Assembly (NCBI GenBank): GCA_004292855.1
Contig: RDXN01000073.1
Location: 1-46,844 of the forward strand
Direction of reading: 5' to 3'
Source: Cytophagales bacterium
Lineage (GTDB): Bacteria > Bacteroidota > Bacteroidia > Cytophagales > Spirosomataceae
DNA: 46,844 nucleotides
Positions within the stretch are counted from its first letter, which is position 1, and each line of letters starts with the position of its first letter. The position numbers were made by a program, and so were the translations under genes. The notes beneath the pieces were generated by a model that made no database searches, had not been told where the DNA came from, and worked only from the letters and a program-made list of their open reading frames with translations. Below are positions 43,320-46,844 of this stretch, piece after piece.

Positions 43320-43732
43320 AGCGATAAGGGCAACCAAAACTCAACCGCCCGACGCATCATACTTGTTACGTCGTGGTAACTGCCGGGTTTAATCAGATAC
43401 GCATTGGCACCGAGGTCGTAGGCCCGGCGAATGTCTTTCGGATTGTCGGAACTGCTGTACACCACCAAACTCAGGTACCGGGTGCGGCTCGTGGCCCGCA
43501 CTTGTTGAATCACGTCGAACCCGCTTTGGCCCGGCAGGTTCAGATCGACCAAAACAAGCCGGGGCAGGGGCGAGGTCGTGCCCAGATGACTGCCTTTCAA
43601 AAGTAGGTAGTCGATGGCCTCCGAACCCGAGGTCAGAATTGTAAAGGAGGGCGTTGGGTCCATTCGACTCATAACGCGCCTAAACACATCGGCCTCATCG
43701 GGATTGTCTTCAATGTAAAGAATGTCAATCAT
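43316..43732 (-). CDS. CheY/Rcp1-type single-domain response regulator
   Basis: The 138-aa product is a receiver domain alone: acidic pair Glu8-Asp9, phospho-acceptor Asp63 (LVDLNLPG), Ser92-Ser94, and Lys115 (YLIKPGS). The longer beta4-alpha4 region with RYLSLVVYSSS and the FW..L end resemble the phytochrome-associated Rcp1 type. No output domain is present, so it acts as a shuttle or a phosphate sink. It starts 6 nt after the bacteriophytochrome stop and overlaps bphO by 4 nt, so it is the natural partner of the phytochrome kinase. Confidence 0.95.
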   Translation of the reverse strand: MIDILYIEDNPDEADVFRRVMSRMDPTPSFTILTSGSEAIDYLLLKGSHLGTTSPLPRLVLVDLNLPGQSGFDVIQQVRATSRTRYLSLVVYSSSDNPKDIRRAYDLGANAYLIKPGSYHDVTSMMRRAVEFWLPLSL

Positions 43733-43738
43733 GGGTGC

Positions 43739-45979
43739 TCAGGATAGATGAGAAGGAAATGAGACGTAAAAGGTGGTAGACTGATGCGGGTTGCTTTCGA
43801 ACCAGACCTTGCCCCGGTGGCGACCCATAATGCGTTTTACGATGGCCAAACCCACGCCATACCCCTCGTAGGTCGTGGCCGAGTCGAGCCGTTGAAACAG
43901 TTCAAACACTTTACCGGCCTGCTTCATGTCGATGCCGATTCCGTTGTCGGTTACGGCGTAGATTACCTCGGTACCGTTGCCATGACCGTCAATCGTCACG
44001 CGTGCTTGTGGCACTGCCTGGGTGTATTTTACGGCATTAGCGAGTAGGTTGCTGAATACCTGCGACACCATCGACTGATCGCCGTACACGTCGGGCGTAT
44101 TACCCACCCGAATCGTAAGCTTACGCCCGATGGCATCGGCCAGCAACTCGTCGCGAAGCTGAATCAGAACGGGTTGCATCGATAGTCGTTCCATGTTGAC
44201 CTCGTTTCGGCTCGTGCGCGAATAGTCCATCAGGTTTCGGATCAGCAGACTCATTCGGTCGGTGGCTTTCACCACTTTGTCCAAAATAGGCAGAGCATCG
44301 TGGGGCAGGGTATGCCCGTAGTCTTCAAGGAAAATTTCGGTGTAGCTTTTGATCGACGACAGGGGCGAGCGCAAATCGTGAGAAACCGTGTAGCTAAAAG
44401 CCTCCAACTCCTCCTGAGCCAGCCGAAGTTGCTCGTTGAGAGCGCGAATCTGATTGGCCTTTTGGGCTACCAACTGCAATAGATCTTCGCGGAGCTTGAG
44501 CGTGGTGGCAACTTCCTCCTGCCGCCAGGGTAAGGCCCGGTTGCGCACTTCCTCGGTCCATTTATCAAAACTTTTGCGCGGACTTAGCCGCACCTCGCCC
44601 GTTTCGCTCATCTCAACGGGTTTTTCGGGGTTGCCTCCCCACGAGACTGAATGAATCTGTTCGGGCTTGAACCACAGCATAAACTCGTTCATCTCGCGCG
44701 ACAACACCACCATGAGCACCCCCGATGCTGTTTGGCGGAATAACTCTGCCGGATGGTAGAGATTAGGCAGTTGGTTGGTTTGAAATACCCGCTCCGTGGT
44801 GGTTGTTCTGAGCCAGTCGACGAGGGCCGTTATGTCGTCGGGTGTGGGGGTATTGCCCATCGTGTGCAGTTGCCCTTCAAATAGCAAAGCCGCCCCAGTT
44901 GCGGTTGTTATGTCGAGCAGCGTAGTCGAATGTTTGGTCAGACCCTGCGCAACGTCCCAATCGGTCAACATTTGCTCGTAAAGCGTTTGTTCATGCGCCA
45001 GTAGGCTGGCTTTGTACTGAGCCGTTTCGTCGCTCTCCCGAATCTCAATTGCCGACGACAATACCTGTGAAATCAACACCGCCGACTGCCGGGTTGTGTA
45101 GTCGATCTGGCGGGCATCTTCGTAATGATGGCATGCAATTAAGCCCCACAACTCGCCCCGATTCAGCAACGAAATACTCATACTGGCCCGCACACCCATA
45201 TTTTGCAAGTACTCGATATGCACCGGCGACACGGATCGTAACTGAGCATACGTTAGATTGAGGGGGCGATTATGTTGCGGATGGTTAACCGGAACAATCG
45301 CAACGCGTGGCTCCCGTACGTCGACAACGCTACGGACCAGATTGATTTTGTACAACTCGCGGGCCTGTTTCGGAATATCGGAAGCCGGGTAATGCATACC
45401 CAGAAAAGGGACCAGATGATCTTCACGGGCTTCGGCCACCACCTCCCCGTGCCAGTCGTCGCCGAACCGATAAACCATCACCCGGTCAAAACCCAAGAGT
45501 TGTTTAAGCGTGGGGGCAATGCGGGTCAGTAAATCGCTTAGGCTTGCACTGCGCTGAATGTCGCTCATGGTTTGCGACAACAAACTCTGCGTTGACAGTG
45601 CTTCCGAAGGCGCGTCGGTCTGAGCCGGTTCGAGTTCGACGATTAGTGCGTTATCGTGCTGATGAACTAGCAGCTGCCAGGTGTTGCCCTGAATATCAAC
45701 CCGGTACGGATTCAACAATTCCGGTTTCCCGCTTCGCAAGGCTACGGTCAGCACGTTGTGCAGAACCGAACCGGGCAAATCGCCAATGGTCAGCTCGTTT
45801 ATCGACCGACCAATCAGGGCGTTTGCGGATTGCCCCGTCAGGTTGCCGCAATTTTCGCTGACCTGCACAATGCTGAGCAATTGTACGTCAAGGGCGATTA
45901 AATATCCGTGCGATTGGATGTAGCCGGGCCATTGGATAGGTTCTCGCTCACAGTTGGTTAAATCGGGCGCGGGTTGCAT
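43739..45979 (-). CDS. bphP: bacteriophytochrome histidine kinase
   Basis: The 746-aa product has the PAS-GAF-PHY-HisKA-HATPase layout of bacteriophytochromes. Cys10 (DLTNCEREPIQ) is the biliverdin-binding cysteine, in an N-terminal PAS that goes on with PGYIQSHGYLIALD. The GAF core has PASDIPKQAR (198-207), with Asp201 as the conserved chromophore-binding Asp, and a following VDVREP. The PHY tongue motifs are WGG (447-449) and PRKSF (467-471). The kinase has His534 (SHDLRSPLSS), N-box NLLANAVKYT, G1 DNGIGI and G2 GYGVGLAIVKRI. It is a soluble red/far-red light-regulated kinase. It is first in the operon and its start is supported by the palindrome upstream. Confidence 0.96.
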   Translation of the reverse strand: MQPAPDLTNCEREPIQWPGYIQSHGYLIALDVQLLSIVQVSENCGNLTGQSANALIGRSINELTIGDLPGSVLHNVLTVALRSGKPELLNPYRVDIQGNTWQLLVHQHDNALIVELEPAQTDAPSEALSTQSLLSQTMSDIQRSASLSDLLTRIAPTLKQLLGFDRVMVYRFGDDWHGEVVAEAREDHLVPFLGMHYPASDIPKQARELYKINLVRSVVDVREPRVAIVPVNHPQHNRPLNLTYAQLRSVSPVHIEYLQNMGVRASMSISLLNRGELWGLIACHHYEDARQIDYTTRQSAVLISQVLSSAIEIRESDETAQYKASLLAHEQTLYEQMLTDWDVAQGLTKHSTTLLDITTATGAALLFEGQLHTMGNTPTPDDITALVDWLRTTTTERVFQTNQLPNLYHPAELFRQTASGVLMVVLSREMNEFMLWFKPEQIHSVSWGGNPEKPVEMSETGEVRLSPRKSFDKWTEEVRNRALPWRQEEVATTLKLREDLLQLVAQKANQIRALNEQLRLAQEELEAFSYTVSHDLRSPLSSIKSYTEIFLEDYGHTLPHDALPILDKVVKATDRMSLLIRNLMDYSRTSRNEVNMERLSMQPVLIQLRDELLADAIGRKLTIRVGNTPDVYGDQSMVSQVFSNLLANAVKYTQAVPQARVTIDGHGNGTEVIYAVTDNGIGIDMKQAGKVFELFQRLDSATTYEGYGVGLAIVKRIMGRHRGKVWFESNPHQSTTFYVSFPSHLS

Positions 45980-45998
45980 TGGAAAGGACGTAGATAGA

Positions 45999-46043
45999 AT
46001 GCTTAAATAGCGATTTAGTTTACCAATTGAACTATTTAAGCAT
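45999..46043. promoter_or_regulatory. 12-bp-arm palindrome upstream of bphP, candidate operator
   Basis: ATGCTTAAATAG (45999-46010) and CTATTTAAGCAT (46032-46043) are perfectly complementary, with a 21-bp centre. The element ends 20 bp before the bphP ATG (minus strand), inside the likely leader. It may bind a dimeric regulator or form an mRNA hairpin controlling the whole light-sensing operon. Confidence 0.6.
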
Positions 46044-46245
46044 AAGTACGGGTAAACTACAGGGTACTCTATCAGGTAAATATACTCGAATTTTCCTGGT
46101 ATTTATAGTTAATATTTTGCCTCCAAAAATGATGCAAACTTTCTTCTTTGTAAGAAATGAGCTTTTGTAAAACGTGTTGTAAAACAGGTGTATCCATCGT
46201 TATTTGATGGACCGGATATCTATAAACAGGAAGAGGGCAGAGTGG
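46044..46245. other. AT-rich spacer between RidA and bphP
   Basis: No gene is seen. It is AT-rich and likely holds the minus-strand promoter of the bphP operon; I could not find a clean TTTG / TAnnTTTG pair. A 9-bp direct repeat, TTGTAAAAC, occurs at 46165 and 46177 (12-bp phase). Confidence 0.55.
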
Positions 46246-46623
46246 TCAGTCCCGGACGGCAATGGCCTCAATTTCGATCAAGAAGCCATAGTGTAATTCC
46301 TTGACGGGTACGACCGAACGAGCGGGCCGGTGCTCGCCGAACACCTCGGCATACATTGTATTGACAGCCGGCCAAAGGGCAACATCGGTGACGAAGACGG
46401 TGGTTTTCAATACACGGTCAAGACCACTGCCCGATGCGTTCAGAATGGCTTCCACATTAGCAAGAGCCTGCCGGGTTTGAGCTTCGATGTCGCCCGTTAC
46501 GTGTTCGCCGTTTGGTCGAACGGGGAGTTGCCCGGCCACAAAAACAAGCCGGTCCCAGGCAACGGCCTGGGCATAATGCCCGGCAGGTTGGGGAGCGTTG
46601 GGGGTGGTGATAGCGTCGATCAT
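46246..46623 (-). CDS. RidA-family enamine/imine deaminase
   Basis: The 125-aa product is a RidA (YjgF/YER057c/UK114) protein, which hydrolyses reactive 2-aminoacrylate and other imines and enamines. It has GHYAQAVAWDRLVFVAGQLP, the TGDIEAQTRQALANVEAIL helix, and the catalytic Arg102 (RPARSVVPV). The length is normal and no signal peptide is present. It lies downstream of the molybdopterin oxidoreductase end and its terminator, on the same strand, and is probably an independent transcript. Confidence 0.93.
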   Translation of the reverse strand: MIDAITTPNAPQPAGHYAQAVAWDRLVFVAGQLPVRPNGEHVTGDIEAQTRQALANVEAILNASGSGLDRVLKTTVFVTDVALWPAVNTMYAEVFGEHRPARSVVPVKELHYGFLIEIEAIAVRD

Positions 46624-46651
46624 GGGTCAAAACTAAGCAAACGACCGGGGC

Positions 46652-46691
46652 AATAAAAGCAAACCCGAACCAGCATCGCCGATCCGGGTTT
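46652..46691 (-). terminator. rho-independent terminator after the molybdopterin subunit gene
   Basis: On the minus strand, AAACCCG (46691-46685) pairs with CGGGTTT (46667-46661) and is followed by a T-rich run (GCTTTTATTG). It begins 36 bp after the TAA stop at 46727, and would separate this transcript from ridA. Confidence 0.55.
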
Positions 46692-46726
46692 GGAGAATGA
46701 ACGTGTTGAATCGATTCGACTCGACG

Positions 46727-46844
46727 TTACCAGATACTGCCCTCCTCTTCCACAAACGGCTGCGACCGGAGCCGCTTACCCGTAGCTTTGAACATGGCAT
46801 TGGCCACGGCCCCACCCGTGGGCGGCAGCGAAGGTTCGCCGAGG
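46727..46844 (-). CDS. molybdopterin-binding oxidoreductase subunit, C-terminal fragment
   Basis: Reading the minus strand from the edge gives 38 residues ending in TAA at 46727-46729: [20 protein letters not shown], then [18 protein letters not shown]. This matches the C-terminus of large molybdopterin subunits of the xanthine dehydrogenase / isoquinoline 1-oxidoreductase family, where G-E-P-S-x-P-P and ANA are conserved near the active site. Only the end of the gene lies in the window. The substrate is unknown. Confidence 0.8.
   Translation of the reverse strand, partial: LGEPSLPPTGGAVANAMFKATGKRLRSQPFVEEEGSIW

Noticed and set aside
46633-46815. 60-aa minus-strand frame at the right end
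   Set aside because: It is in a different frame from the well-conserved molybdopterin subunit C-terminus that ends at 46727.

Overview
The window looks like part of a Bacteroidota chromosome, most like the Cytophagales (Spirosoma and relatives). The reasons are two SusC-type receptors, a SusD lipoprotein, an ECF sigma/FecR pair with a DUF4974-type tail, paired parvulin foldases followed by MoxR, weak Shine-Dalgarno signals, and many intergenic inverted repeats. Assignments rest on motif recognition by eye; no database search was run. I saw no rRNA, tRNA, CRISPR array, transposase or phage gene.

Layout. 0-6.5 kb: a Sua5-type tRNA modification enzyme, an HTH membrane regulator, an exported serine hydrolase, a SusC-like receptor without SusD, and a small overlapping pair (56-aa ORF plus a DUF6169-like protein). 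6.6-9.0 kb: a two-subunit FAD sugar/alcohol dehydrogenase (GMC subunit plus Tat-exported small subunit). 9.1-10.8 kb: thioesterase, DUF6580-like membrane protein and a CobC-like phosphatase. 10.9-14.1 kb: a very large exported SGNH/beta-propeller/HEAT/cytochrome c protein. 14.1-24.9 kb: a polysaccharide utilisation locus with ECF sigma, FecR, SusC, SusD, a sulfatase and a GH78-like rhamnosidase, suggesting a sulfated, rhamnose-containing glycan. 24.9-30.6 kb: CobS, MoxR and two parvulin-type foldases. 30.9-35.3 kb: agmatine deiminase and a 1101-aa exported LRR/TPR protein. 35.3-39.5 kb: two small membrane proteins and a three-gene module of an actin-fold membrane protein and two coiled-coil proteins, which I do not recognise as a named system.

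The most striking region is 39.6-46.0 kb, all on the minus strand and tightly packed. In transcription order it encodes a bacteriophytochrome histidine kinase, a CheY/Rcp1-type response regulator, a biliverdin-making heme oxygenase, a PAS histidine kinase, a photoactive yellow protein (PYP) and an adenylate-forming ligase that should activate the PYP p-coumarate chromophore. Four of the five junctions overlap or lie within 6 nt; the exception is a 21-nt gap before the PYP gene. This looks like one light-sensing operon pairing a red/far-red receptor with a blue-light receptor, and each receptor has a chromophore-supply gene beside it. A 12-bp-arm palindrome sits just upstream of the first gene. 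A RidA protein and the C-terminus of a molybdopterin oxidoreductase, with its terminator, close the window.

A second theme is the intergenic repeats. At least seven long inverted or iterated repeats fill the spacers, and four of them contain the stop codon of the neighbouring gene.
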